A stretch of DNA of 64,000 bases from Bromus sterilis (taxonomy: Eukaryota > Streptophyta > Magnoliopsida > Poales > Poaceae). The stretch lies in the NCBI GenBank assembly GCA_950022295.1, contig OX465599.1, positions 288,445,501 to 288,509,500 of the forward strand, given 5' to 3'. Under the pieces are notes generated by a model. That model searched no databases, had not been told where the DNA came from, and saw only the letters and a list, made by a program, of their open reading frames with translations. This document shows, one piece after another, positions 45,468 to 56,600 of this stretch (position 1 is its first letter; each line of letters starts with the position of its first letter). A program made the position numbers and the translations under genes.

Positions 45468-47161
45468 ACATTTTCAAAGAATACCGTTCCCTTGCTATCT
45501 GTGGAGAAACATTTAGCAACTCCGCTAGCAATGTTCTCCTTGATCCGGGGAACACCTCGTGCACGCCTTGGGGCAACTATGATTTGATCCTCAAGAGTTG
45601 GTTTCGCCACCAAGGTAGAAAGATAGCCATGAGGAACAATCTCAAGATTGAGCTTGCGAAATTCCTCATGAAGAAGTGGTTGATACTGTTGTAACATAAG
45701 GTTGTTACAATACGACTTACGACTTAGTGCATTAGCCATGACATTGGCTTTGCCTGGGGTGTAAGAAATTCCTACGTCGTAATCTTTTATCAACTCAACC
45801 CAGCGTCTTTGCCTGAGATTAAGATCTGGCTGGGTGAAAATGTATTTGAGGCTTTGGTGGTCGGAATAGATCTCACAACGATTACCAAGGAGGTAATGTC
45901 GCCAAGTTGTTAGGGCATGAACTACGGCAACGAGTTCAAGGTCATGGGTAGGATAGTTCTCTTCATGTGGCCGCAACTGGCGTGAAGCATAAGCTACCAC
46001 ATGTCTATCTTGCAGAAGTATGCATCCTAACCCTTGCCGTGATGCGTCACAATAGATCTCGAAATCCTTTTTAGTGTCTGGAGGTGCAAGTACGGGTGCA
46101 GAAGTCAGTCTTCTTTTTAGCTCTTGAAAGCTTTCCTCGCACTTGGGAGTCCATAGGAATTTCTTATCTTTCTTGAGGAGTTCAGTTAGAGGCTTTGCAA
46201 CTTTAGAAAAGTTCTCGACGTAGCGACGACAATAGCTGGCTAGGCCAAGAAAACTCCTAACTTGCTTAACCGATTCAGGTGGAGTCCAGTCAAGGACGGC
46301 CTGAACTCTCTCGGGATTCACAGCAATGCCTTTTGCAGAAATCACGTGGCCTAAGTAGGTCACTTCTGGTAGCCAAAATTCACACTTGGAGAATTTAGCA
46401 TACATGCGATGCTCTCTAAGTTTCATCAATACCAGCCTTAGGTGTTCGGCATGTTCTTCTTCGTTCTTCGAGTAGATGAGAATGTCATCAAGATAAACTA
46501 CAACAAATTTATCTAAGTACTCCATGAAGATCGAATTCATCATGCGTGAGAAAGTGGCGGGGGCATTGGTTAAACCAAAGGACATGACGGTGTACTCGTA
46601 AAGACCATAACGAGTAGTAAAAGCCGTTTTGGGAATGTCCTCGTTTCGGATTTTGATTTGATGATAACCTAATCTCAAATCCATCTTGGAGAAGACAGAG
46701 GATCCTGCAAGTTGATCATAAAGATCATTGATCCAGGGCAATGGGTACTTGTTCTTTATCGTCGCTAAATTTAGCGGGCGATAGTCTACGCACATCCTTT
46801 CTGTTCCATCTTTCTTCGTTACGAACAGAACGGGGCAACCCCATGGCGATGAGCTAGGGCGGATGAAGCCTTTTTCCAACAAAGCCTCCAGTTGGGTTTT
46901 AAGCTCAGCTAACTCACGTGGGGCCATTTTGTATGGGCGTCTAGAAATTGGTGCGGTTCCTGGCACAAGATCCACTATAAACTCTACACATCTGTTGGGT
47001 GGCATTCCCGGCAGCTCTTCAGGAAAGACATCCGGGAAGTCACGAACCACCGGAACATCTTCAAGGTCGGGAAGGGGAAGTACATTCAAAGAATGCACTT
47101 GGGTTCTTGTTCTGGGTGAGGTGTAGTTGACGGTCTTGCCTGAAGGGTGGGTGAGTTTCAC
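45461..47161 (-). pseudogene. Reverse transcriptase and RNase H (chromovirus)
   Basis: 566 codons. The RT has the gypsy start (RDFPDVFPEELPG), RMCVDYRPLN, and the catalytic YLDDILIYS. RNase H follows with EIYCDASRQGLG, HDLELVAVV and YSDHQSLKY. It is separated from the protease upstream by an in-frame TAA (47162-47164) and from the integrase downstream by a frameshift near 45475. Motif residues are preserved, so inactivation is recent relative to domain decay. Confidence 0.9.
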
Positions 47162-48583
47162 TTATTTGCCTCTGCAATCAAGGTAGGCATTCTGTCTTGA
47201 TAGCCAATCCATGCCAAGGATGACATCAATAACCGAAGACTTGAGGGCTATGAGTGAAGCAAGGAATACTAAACCCTCAATTGCAATTTGATTACCATGG
47301 CTTACTCTATTAGTTTGCCATCTTGACCCTGGAGTTTGAATAATCATAGGGGTGGACAATTCAACAAAGGATAACTCATGAAGAAGTGCATAACTTTCCG
47401 ACATGAATGAATGAGATGCTCCTGGGTCGAAAAGAACGGAAGTAGGAACATAATTGACTGGGAGCGTACCAAGAATGACGTCAGTGGTGTCGTCGGTCTC
47501 TTCGGCGGCAATCTGGTTCACACGTCCACGAGTGGCGGGAGGAGCTGGTTTGGTGGTGTAGACCTTCTGGGGGGGCTTGCCATGACCATTGTTGTTGCCT
47601 CCGACACGGGGTGGAGCATTCTAATTCTGGAGCTGGTTCTGGGGGCACTCACGAGAGTAGTGGCCTGCCTGACCACACTTGTAACAGGCTCCAAAGACAG
47701 TGCATGGAGCTGGGTTGTTTGGTGGAGCTGGGTGGAACTGAGTTGGTGGACGAGGCGCCACATAGGATGGCCTCGGTGGGTTGTTCTGGCGGAACATACT
47801 GTTGGGGATCCTGATCTTGCGCTTCTGAGAGCCGGAACTGGATGAACCATCGTCTCTAGGGTGTTTGCGGAAGTCGTTGGGGGTGTTCATGTCCTCTGCC
47901 TTGATGGCCTTGTTGACAAGGACCTGGAAGGTGGCAAAGTCATGTAGGTTGAGCTCACGACGGAGTCCGGAATTGAGTCCACGACGGAACCTCTCTTGCT
48001 TCTTTGCGTCGGTGGAGACCTCTTCAGTAGCATAGCGAGAAAGTCGGTTGAACTCATGACTAAACTCGTCAATGGTCCTTCTGCCTTGGGTGAGGTTGCA
48101 GAACTGCTCACGCTTGCGGTCCATAAGACCCTTGGGAATGTGGTGCTCACGGAAGGAAGTGCAGAATTCATCCCAAGATGCAGGCATTCCAACGGGACGC
48201 ATGTTCAGAAAGTTCTCCCACCAAGAGCTAGCTGGACCCTCAAGGTGATAGGTGGCATAGCTGACCCTGTCGCCATCTGCAACATGGCCTGCCTGAAGCT
48301 TCCTCTCGATGCTACGAAGCCAGTCATCTGCGTCAAGGGGCTCGGTGGAGTAACTGAAAACCGGGGGATGAAGCCGGATGAAGTCGTTCAGAGACACCAA
48401 CTCGTTGCGCTGCTGAGTGGTGTTGCGGGCAATGACTTCCAGCAAATGGTGAGAGTCTCGGCAGTTCCTCTCAACCTCCATCAGAACCTGAGCCATCGTG
48501 GGTGGGGGTGGAAGGTTGCCTTCCTCCTGTTCATTCCCACGACCCTGGTTACGACCAAGATGGCCACGGGTTCCTTGAGACAT
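47162..48583 (-). pseudogene. Gag and protease (chromovirus), with in-frame stop
   Basis: The 48583 ATG opens a gypsy gag. The capsid block (about residues 60-220; LEGPASSWWENF, RREL) is followed by one CCHC knuckle, CYKCGQAGHYSREC. A TAG at 47621-47623 interrupts the frame, which then stays open through the protease to TAA at 47162-47164. The protease motif reads FDPGASHSF; the expected residue after Asp is Ser or Thr, so the Pro is probably inactivating. ILGMDWLS later in the domain is typical. Confidence 0.85.
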
Positions 48584-48915
48584 CCTGAAGGTGAAAAACC
48601 AAAGTCAAACAGAGTTGATCGGAAGAGTCTAAACAAGGTATTGAAGTACTGGAAGGATTACAGAGCAAAGGAAGTAATCATCTTGACAACATGGTGATAA
48701 AAGCATACAAGCCATATATTCACAAGCTGTCATACAAACCATACATCGTTTAAGTACAAGCACCAAGCTAATACAAACGTGATGAAGATGATACATCCTT
48801 CAGAGGCACTCTGACTTCCTATACATTATTTGTCTAAGCCTCTGGAACTTAGACACCTTGCGTACCATATACTAAGATACTACTATATCCTCACTAAGTA
48901 AGACCACAGGCGGTC

Positions 48916-49697
48916 TCACTCATCTCCATCTCCATAGTAGTCCTCGTAAAAGTTACCCGCGTATCCCGGTAGCTGCAGGTGACCATCGGAAAACACGGAG
49001 GCCTGTGGACCCTGATATCCATTTGGGCAAGGATGGGGCCTAGGTCCAGCGTAGGGTGGAAGCAAAGGACCACGGGGTGGAAAAATGCTTCCAATCTCGG
49101 GCCAAGCAACTCGAGAAGGCATCTGCGTCCTGGCTGGGTAGATAGCATCATACTCGACTGATCCAACACTCACGAAGGGTGCCAAGAGTGTCACTGCTCG
49201 ATACAGACGAACACGGGTGGCGTGAAGCTCAAAACGGAGAGCGCGTGCATCACGATCTCGATCACAAGCGAACCTAGCAGTCATCTGAAGTATTGGATCC
49301 TCTGCAGAGTGATCTGAGTATAGTCCGGTGTAATAACCCTCCTCTCCTGGAAGTGCAGCAGGGATATAGCGGAAAGGTGATCCTGCAAGCAGTGCATGCT
49401 CCTCTCTCAGCAGTGTAATACATGAGTATGCAGCATCCTACACATCCATGTTCTCGGTGACACCAATGCCATGCCCAAAAAGGACAGGCTGAGAGACTCC
49501 AATGTGGTGCGGGTAAATCCTGATAGTACAGTGGAACTGAGTCTGATTGAAGTCAAGGAACTGCTCCTCAACTGTGTACTCAGGATACCACCGATAGCCA
49601 ATGAAGGACATCATCTCGGTGAGCATGGCTGGATGCCCACGCACATCGAGGCACCGGGTCAGACGAACAATCTGCCGAGGGGGAAGATTGCCATCTG
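48916..49697 (-). pseudogene. Extra ORF between primer site and gag (chromovirus), unknown function
   Basis: About 260 codons in one minus-strand frame from near 49697 to TGA/TAA at 48916, interrupted by TAG at 49438-49440. Readable blocks include RLTRCLDVRGHPAMLTEMM, SFIGYRWYPEYTVEEQFLD and FACDRDRDARALRFEL; the C-terminus is Pro/Gly/Tyr-rich. A splice-acceptor-like TTTCTGTTTCAG precedes the frame on the minus strand near 49698, and a donor-like GTAAGTG lies near 49818, so an upstream exon is possible. I recognise it as a protein that recurs with grass gypsy elements but know no function. Gag starts 330 bp downstream. Confidence 0.6.
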
Positions 49698-50100
49698 AAA
49701 CAGAAAGTAGGAGTTTGCAAATGCATCAGATTATGAGATAAACCTGGAATGACTCGGACAGCATAACGGCTGTAATTGCAAGAAAAAGACAATTTCTTAC
49801 AACATGGAAACAGCACTTACATACGATGTAATAAATCAGGGAGCATAACCACTCTAACCAACCGATCACAGCCTTCCTACGGCTACAAGGAAGCAAACAA
49901 CGAGATGTTCTAGTCAGACAGAGGAGAGCCTAGTCCTATCTTCCCGTAGAATAAGATGAGGGTGACTCAGAACTCAGAACGATGAGGGTAAGGAGAAAAA
50001 AGAAGCCTTACGTTGTTCCCTTATATACCCAGAGTAACTATATAACTATAGAAGGCTAGACTCGACTTCGGCCAAGGCTGCTAGTCCGACAGTCAGTCCT
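49698..50100 (-). other. Chromovirus leader between primer site and extra ORF
   Basis: No clear gene. Contains the possible intron of the extra ORF noted at 48916-49697. Confidence 0.45.
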
Positions 50101-50112
50101 GCTCTGATACCA
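50101..50112 (-). other. Primer-binding site of the chromovirus, Met-tRNA type
   Basis: Plus strand GCTCTGATACCA, i.e. TGGTATCAGAGC on the minus strand, four bases from the LTR edge at 50117. It fixes the element's orientation. Confidence 0.9.
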
Positions 50113-50116
50113 AGTC

Positions 50117-51999
50117 TGTCGGGACCCGGGGTTAGCGTATGCAAGTCCCGCTACGACATAGTCATATGGAGAGCCGAGAACCGTACCCACTTGTCTAAGC
50201 AGACAAGGCCAAGCACAGAACGCTCTCGGAAAGCATCGTATGTGAGGGGCATCCCATCCAGGCCGGATGATCAACTGAGATGGGTCCTCATCGTCCGCAC
50301 ACAAGTCTAATGATATGGGTGATGAAATCCCATATTCACAGACAAGTCGCCTCAACCATACTATCGACTATCTCATAACTCTTACATAGACTTACTCCAG
50401 CCCGATCACTTAGTCGGGGTCTAGGGCGGGCTCGATCATACCACAAAGTGTGCACAAGACGGAGTCTCGAGCAATCGCATCGCGATGCCCCAAGCTGCGC
50501 ACATCTAAGGGCCACTTGGTGTATGAAAGACCGCCAGCCAGATCACAACTAAGGTCTCGAAAACCCATACAAAGACATGCATGTTATAAACATACACGCA
50601 ACACACATGCCTTGTATGAACAGCAGGTATCATTGCAATTCTCTACAAAGTATACATTTTATTGATAACTCTTATAGAGTGCACACAGAGATCACAAGTA
50701 TGTGATCCAACATTACAACAACAAGCGGAAGCAAAGTATGTCTGAGTACAGACAAGTTTAACAAATGGCTTAAGAAGCCTTATCAAAACACAAGCCCTCC
50801 ACGAGAGAACCAGTCGTCTGACTGGGACTAGACTAGCTTGATCTTCAGTCGTCCAGCTCGATGAAGAAGCCACCTTCGGGGTCAGTGGCGTCATCTAAAA
50901 CATAGATTAAGCAAACGTGAGTACAAAGGCGTACTCAGCAAGACTTACATAGGAGCTATACTACTCATGCACAGGTGTCAAGGTAAAAGGAGGTGGGGTT
51001 CACTTGCAGAAATGCCAGCTTTGACTTGGCTAATCCTGAACTATGAATACCAAACTTGAGGTAAGAAGCGTACACGAGTCCACTACTTTCTCCAACCAAT
51101 ACACCACTATGGTGCCTTCCTCGACTTCCCCACGAGAAAGCACGCCATAGCACTCACACTTATCTTGGTGTGTTTTAGAAGTATCCAGTTCAAGTTGTCT
51201 AATAATCAAGCTAAGCTTTCCAAGCAGTCCATAACCGCGGACGCGGCTATTCGAATAGTTTTGTTAACCCTGCAGGGGTGTACCGCCACACACACATGAT
51301 CATCAGTTACCGCCTTTGTGCTCGACACCGTTCAAGAAGTGTCGGCGAGGATGCTCACCACAACGGTTACCTCATAGCCTATCTAGTCCGAGAAAGCCGC
51401 CTACCTGGGTTGGCTACCACTATCGTGAACCCAGCCGGTTTACCGAAGTGGACCCAAGTGATGTGTGCGTGGTGCATAAGCCGGTCTCGGATGAGCCGTT
51501 CTCTCACTTAGCAGCCAGGCCACAGACCTACCAGAACTCCGAACTATTGCGACATCTGGACATCGAAAGGGATGAGTTAGTAAGCTGAGAGGGGTCAGTG
51601 AGCCCAATGTGTGGTTGTACTCTTCATCTTGGATCACCACACAAGAACTCGGACTTAGGGCGGTGTTCAACGAGATAACCCACCGTGTACTCCTACACAG
51701 CCTCTCATCGTTCACCTTGTATTAGGGTAGATTCACTAACACCTTTCCACCAACATCATCAGGATCACTACCATCCCGACTCACATAACAGTATCAACAT
51801 GGTATCATTCTAAGCATGCAATAAGCAGTAACAATTGCAGGGGCCACATGATATCAATCAACTCCTACAGTTGCTAGGATTGTGGTTTGCCTACTACTGT
51901 GACAAATGATAGGTCATGCAAAGGAATGGGTTCATCTATGCGGTAGAAACGTAGCATGGTAATCATCCTATACAATGCATAAGCGAGACATGAGAGGTA
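50117..51999 (-). repeat. 5' LTR of the chromovirus, probably truncated by the Tat element
   Basis: Matches 40038-41920 up to 51997. The last two bases before the Tat LTR (TA) differ from AA in the other copy by one base, consistent with an insertion cutting the LTR here rather than the LTR ending. Confidence 0.8.
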
Positions 52000-52982
52000 T
52001 GTCGTCGATATGTAACGCCAGATGCCATGGGATGGCTAAAGTGAGGGGAAGACGCGAGGGAAAGAATGTCGATGGTGCCGGAATCGGGTTGGGCACAAAC
52101 ACGGTGGAGGACACCAAGATGTACCCAGGTTCGGGGCTCTCCGGAGAGATAACACCCCTACTCCTGCTTGTCTCTTATATATCAATGCTCTGGCTACAAC
52201 ATCTGCTTCTATATCTCCTCAGGGGAAGGTGAGTGCCGCCGCCGTGGGCAAGGCTCTCTCCTGCGTCCCTGGGGGGTAACTACAAGCAGTGCACGAACTA
52301 TGGGGAAGGTGAGTAATGGTGATCTAGGATCGGTCGTCCCTCACGCAGGAGGGGTACCCTGGCTCTTATAGTGTGAATCCAGGGTACTTCGGTAACTTCC
52401 TTGCCGAATGGGCCCAGCTGTCATCCCCTAATCGGCCTGGGCCCACCGACTGCTCCTCTCCGGGTGATCCGGGACCTACGAGCGGCGGCTCATGCTGTAG
52501 ACTTGTAGGATGAACAGTGGAGCTAGGGAGTATGGTCTTGTCGGCCTGTCCGCGGAATCGGCGGGGAGGTCGACACCGTATCTCCAGTAAATCCTCGATG
52601 TGACTTGGCCTTCCTGCCACCCAGATATCTCGGGATATGGTATTTATGACCTCGTAATCATACCACCGACTGGGTTCTAGGTAGTTCCGATTGCGCCTGG
52701 TCCGACTGGTGGTTCCTGGCGAGGTCGATTGCTCTGGTCAATCGGCTTGCTAGGTATCAACCTCAGACCAGCTGCCGACCAATCGGATGATTGTCTTGGT
52801 GAAGGAAAGGGATGGACCGATTGCGCCTGGGCCGACTGCTGGCATTTGATACGGCTGATTGCCTTGGAGAAATCGGTCGTACACCTGCCCAGCTCGGCCC
52901 AGCTGCGGCCCAATCGGTCCATCCTTGTCTCGAAATGTTACTTCCGCTTGGGTTAGCCTACCCGGGTACCAGTCCCCCGACA
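52000..52982 (-). repeat. 3' LTR of the Tat-type element
   Basis: 983 bp, plus strand TGTCGTCG...CCCGACA, giving inverted ends TGTCG/CGACA. In element orientation it starts TGTCGGGGGACTGG, a common gypsy LTR opening. The partner LTR is outside the window, so boundaries rest on end structure and on the junction with the chromovirus LTR. Confidence 0.7.
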
Positions 52983-53438
52983 GTAGCCCCTAAAGCTGTA
53001 AGGGTCCCACGGTCGCTTGACCGCGGGGCCTTTGCAGTTTTTAATCTCTCTCTTGACATCCTCCGACTGCTATGGCCTCATCGGGTGTGTCGTCCCGAGC
53101 TCGTTAGCCGACTCGGAGATCACACTCGGCTGACCAATCTTCTCGTCCGATTGGGTTTTTTTTATTCCCAGCTCGTGTCTTCTCTTTTCTGTCGAAACAC
53201 CCTTTGCCGATTTCCCTCCAACGGTTACCTCCGATTCTTCCGGGATGTGATCAATGAGCTGGGACCCACGACCCACGCGCGACTTGACATAACTGCAGGG
53301 CCTGACCCCCACGTCGCACGCCTCGCCTTTTGCGCTCGGATCCTTTGCGCTGGCTTGCCGGTTGCCCTTCCTGTGCCCTAGGCCACACCAAGCCACACAG
53401 CCGCAGACGTATCCCACTCCCCCCCCCCCCCGCCGCCC

Positions 53439-53447
53439 ATATAAGCC
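53439..53447 (+). promoter_or_regulatory. Probable TATA box of the antisense gene
   Basis: CATATAAGC after a C-rich tract (about 53417-53431), followed by a CT-rich leader of roughly 215 nt to ATG 53691. The arrangement is like a normal plant promoter, on the strand opposite to pol. Confidence 0.55.
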
Positions 53448-53690
53448 ACAGGGGGGAGACTTTGCCTCTTCCTTCTCCTCAGACGCCATCTTCAACCTCG
53501 AGCTCCCTCCCCTCTGCTCCATTGCTACTCCACGCGAAACTCTCTGCCGCGAACCTCTGTGCCTTGGATCTGGTCCGGCCACGGACTCGTGCTCTTCACC
53601 GCCTCCGCCGCCGCCGCAGTGACTCTTCACCGCCGCTTTCGTGCTCCACCTCCCTCTGTTTCTCTCCTTTTCTTCTCGTCTGCGAAAACC

Positions 53691-56600
53691 ATGGCGCCCC
53701 GGCGAGATGTGTTAGAGGCGAGCCGCGGGTGCTGGAGGGGTTCTCAGGCCACCGCCGACGCCGTCCAGTCCCTGATCCGCGACCGGAAGATGCCCGCGGA
53801 GGTCGAGTGGCGCATCCCTGGCAAGGCCGAGGTCGTGCCCAGCACACGCGCTGGCGAGAGGGTCATGTTCCTTGCTCACTTCGAGCGTGGATTCGTCCTT
53901 CCCGCCAGCTCGTTCTTCCGTGGATTTCTTGACTTCCACCGACTGCAACCCCATCATCTCGCGGCCAACTTCATCATGATCCTCTCGGGGTTCGTGACAC
54001 TCTGCGAGGGGTACCTCGGCTGCCGTCCGAGCATCGCCCTCTGGAAACGCTTCTTCAACCTCCGAGCTCATAACGCCCGGACAGGAGCTGTGGTGCCCTC
54101 CACCATCGAAGGCGGCGAGCCAACGTACCCGACTGACATGACCGACTGCGGTAGTTGTCTCGTCACAGCCGGCAAGCCGAGGTATAAAAGTCCCGAGATC
54201 GTCCAGTCCTGCAAGAACTGGCAAACCTCATTCTTCTACGTCAAGTCACCCGACCAAGGCCCCGATCTTCTCAACCTGCCCGAGTTCTCCCTCGCCCGGC
54301 CGATTGAGAAGCATCAGTGGTTGCTGAAGTACGGCGTCGGAGACCTTGACGTCGATGACCAGGTTGCTAGGGTCACCCAGCTGGAGCAAGAGGGGCTCCT
54401 CTCAACCGACCTGGTATCCGCTTGGCTTCAAGCTCGGATTCTCCCCCTGCAGTGCAGAGTGCACCGCCTCTGCGACATGTCGGGTCTTCGAGATCCCACT
54501 CGGCTCTGCACGTGGCGGGTGAAGACTGAAGATCTCTGCGCCCGAGTGAAGGCTATTACATCTAGCCCATTGCCAGACCCCTTCCGCTTCGGGCTTGATT
54601 ACCTCACCCGCCAGCAGAAGCCGCCTGTGGTATGTCCCGAATGCTTTTTCTTCCGATTGCTCTTTCTCGCTGCGTCTCTGATCACTTCTATTTTCTTTCC
54701 AGCATTTTATTCAGTCCGACCTAATGGAGGACGGTCAGGAAGCTGGCGTATACGCCCCCGACCGCGCGGAGGAAGACCCCGCCGACTTTGAATATAACGG
54801 CGAGATACCCTCCGCCGAGTCCGGTGACGATGATGAAGATGATGGCGAGTCTTCCGGAGAATCCTCCGACTCCATGGACGCCGAGGGCGATGATGCCGAG
54901 ACCGCCAATCCTCCAAGGACCGACACCCGGCTGCTGGCTCAAGGGGGTACGCCCGACCCTTCCCTTGAGCAATTTTTGGCCGAATGGAGTGATGATGAAA
55001 GTGTCTCAAAGGCTGATGATTCTGATGCAGCTCCTCGTGCTAAACCCCCGAAGGTGCCAGCTAAGCGCACCTCGACCACCGGCTGCTCTGCCGGTACGGC
55101 TCCCAGCAAGGTTGCCAAGGTCACGCCGACTGCCGGCAAAGGCAAACAGTCCCAGGAGACGATCACTCAGAGGCCGACTGCGCAGGCGCCACTGAACGTC
55201 GCCCCTCTAAGATGTCGGATGCCTTCTGGCGCGCCGAGAACGATCGGGTATGACTTTACCTTTACGCCCTGTATTTTACTATCTGTTCCTGATACTAATT
55301 CTCCTCTTCCTTCTTCCTTTAGGGAGCCGATTGGGCTTGACGATGTCGACACTGGCATTCCGGTTCGTGCCAGCGCCGTCATCTCGCCTGCCGCTTCTAC
55401 CGCCGCCGTTCATAAACGGCCGACTGCTTCTCATCGCTCCTCGAAGGACGCCAAGCGCGCTGCCAAGAAGGCCCGCCTCGCGACGACTCAGAAAACCTCC
55501 TCTTCCACCCTTGCTTCTAAGACCTCCAAGAATGCCGCTGACCGGGTGGCTGCTGGTGACAGAGGAACGCAATAGATCGATCCGATTTCCCCATCTCCGC
55601 CACGCCGTTCCAACCCGGCCTCTCCTGCCGCAACTACGTCTGCCCCAACTACCACGTCCGAGCCGCTTGTGGTGATGACACCGTCGCCGATCGTGATGTC
55701 GGCTCCGCCGATTACCACGACTGTGCCGCCGGTTGCCCTGACTGTGCCGTCGGTTGTCTTATCCGCGCCACCGCTGACGACGACCTTGCCGCCAGTTATC
55801 GTTGTCACTTCTTCTCTAACTCGCCCGGTTGCGCCGCCGCCACAATCGGGTGCCTCTGGCCCTCAGGTGACGCCGACGCCCCCGGCCCTTACTGCCGCTG
55901 CTTCCACTGCCACTCAAACTGCAGCGTCAACGCCGACCTCTTCTGCCTCGGAAATTCTTATGCGCTCGGTGGATCAATTCCGGGCCGAGTACTCTCGCGC
56001 CCGTCACGTCAGCACCGAGCCTGACGCCTCGCATCGTCCTCAAGACCCTGTGACGACTGCTCTGAGCCGGGTGAATAATTTTGCCGACGCCCTTGCCCGG
56101 GACCTCCAACAGCTCACCTCTCATCACACGGTAACTCTTGGCTTTCTCTTTATATCTTTCTTTTGCTCGTGAGGCCCTTCTTCCGGTGGGTGCGCGCCAG
56201 CGCACCCACTGGGTGTAGTCCCCGAGATTCGGGCCGATTGGTTACAATCGGTTCGGATCTTTAACTGATTTTTCTTTATCGCTTGCCTTCCTTAATCGGG
56301 AAACTTTTCTTCTGGTGGGTGCGCGCAAGCGCACCCACTGGGTGTAGTCCCCGAGATTCGGGCCGATTGGTTACAATCGGTTCGGATCTTTAACTGATTT
56401 TGCTTTATCGCTTGCCTTCCTCAATCGGGAACTTTTCTTCCGGTGGGTGCGCGCAAGCGCACCCACTGGGTGTAGTCCCCGAGATTCGGGCCGATTGGTT
56501 GCAATCGGTTCGGATCTTTAACTGATTTTGCTTTATCGCTTGCCTTCCTCAATCGGGAACTTTTCTTCCGGTGGGTGCGCGCAAGCGCACCCACTGGGTG

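Larger units (their letters stand above)
40038..51999 (-). mobile_element. Chromovirus (Tekay/Del-like gypsy) retrotransposon, multiply broken
   Basis: Minus-strand gypsy element with order extra ORF, gag, protease, RT, RNase H, integrase, chromodomain-like tail, between direct repeats beginning (plus strand) TGTCGGGACCC at 40038 and 50117. The Met-tRNA primer site adjoins 50117, so the right repeat is the 5' LTR. The shared repeat is 1.88 kb and about 98 percent identical by eye. The right LTR appears cut at 51999 by the Tat element, so the true LTR may be longer, perhaps reaching about 44112 on the left. Several stops and frameshifts make it non-autonomous now. Confidence 0.85.
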
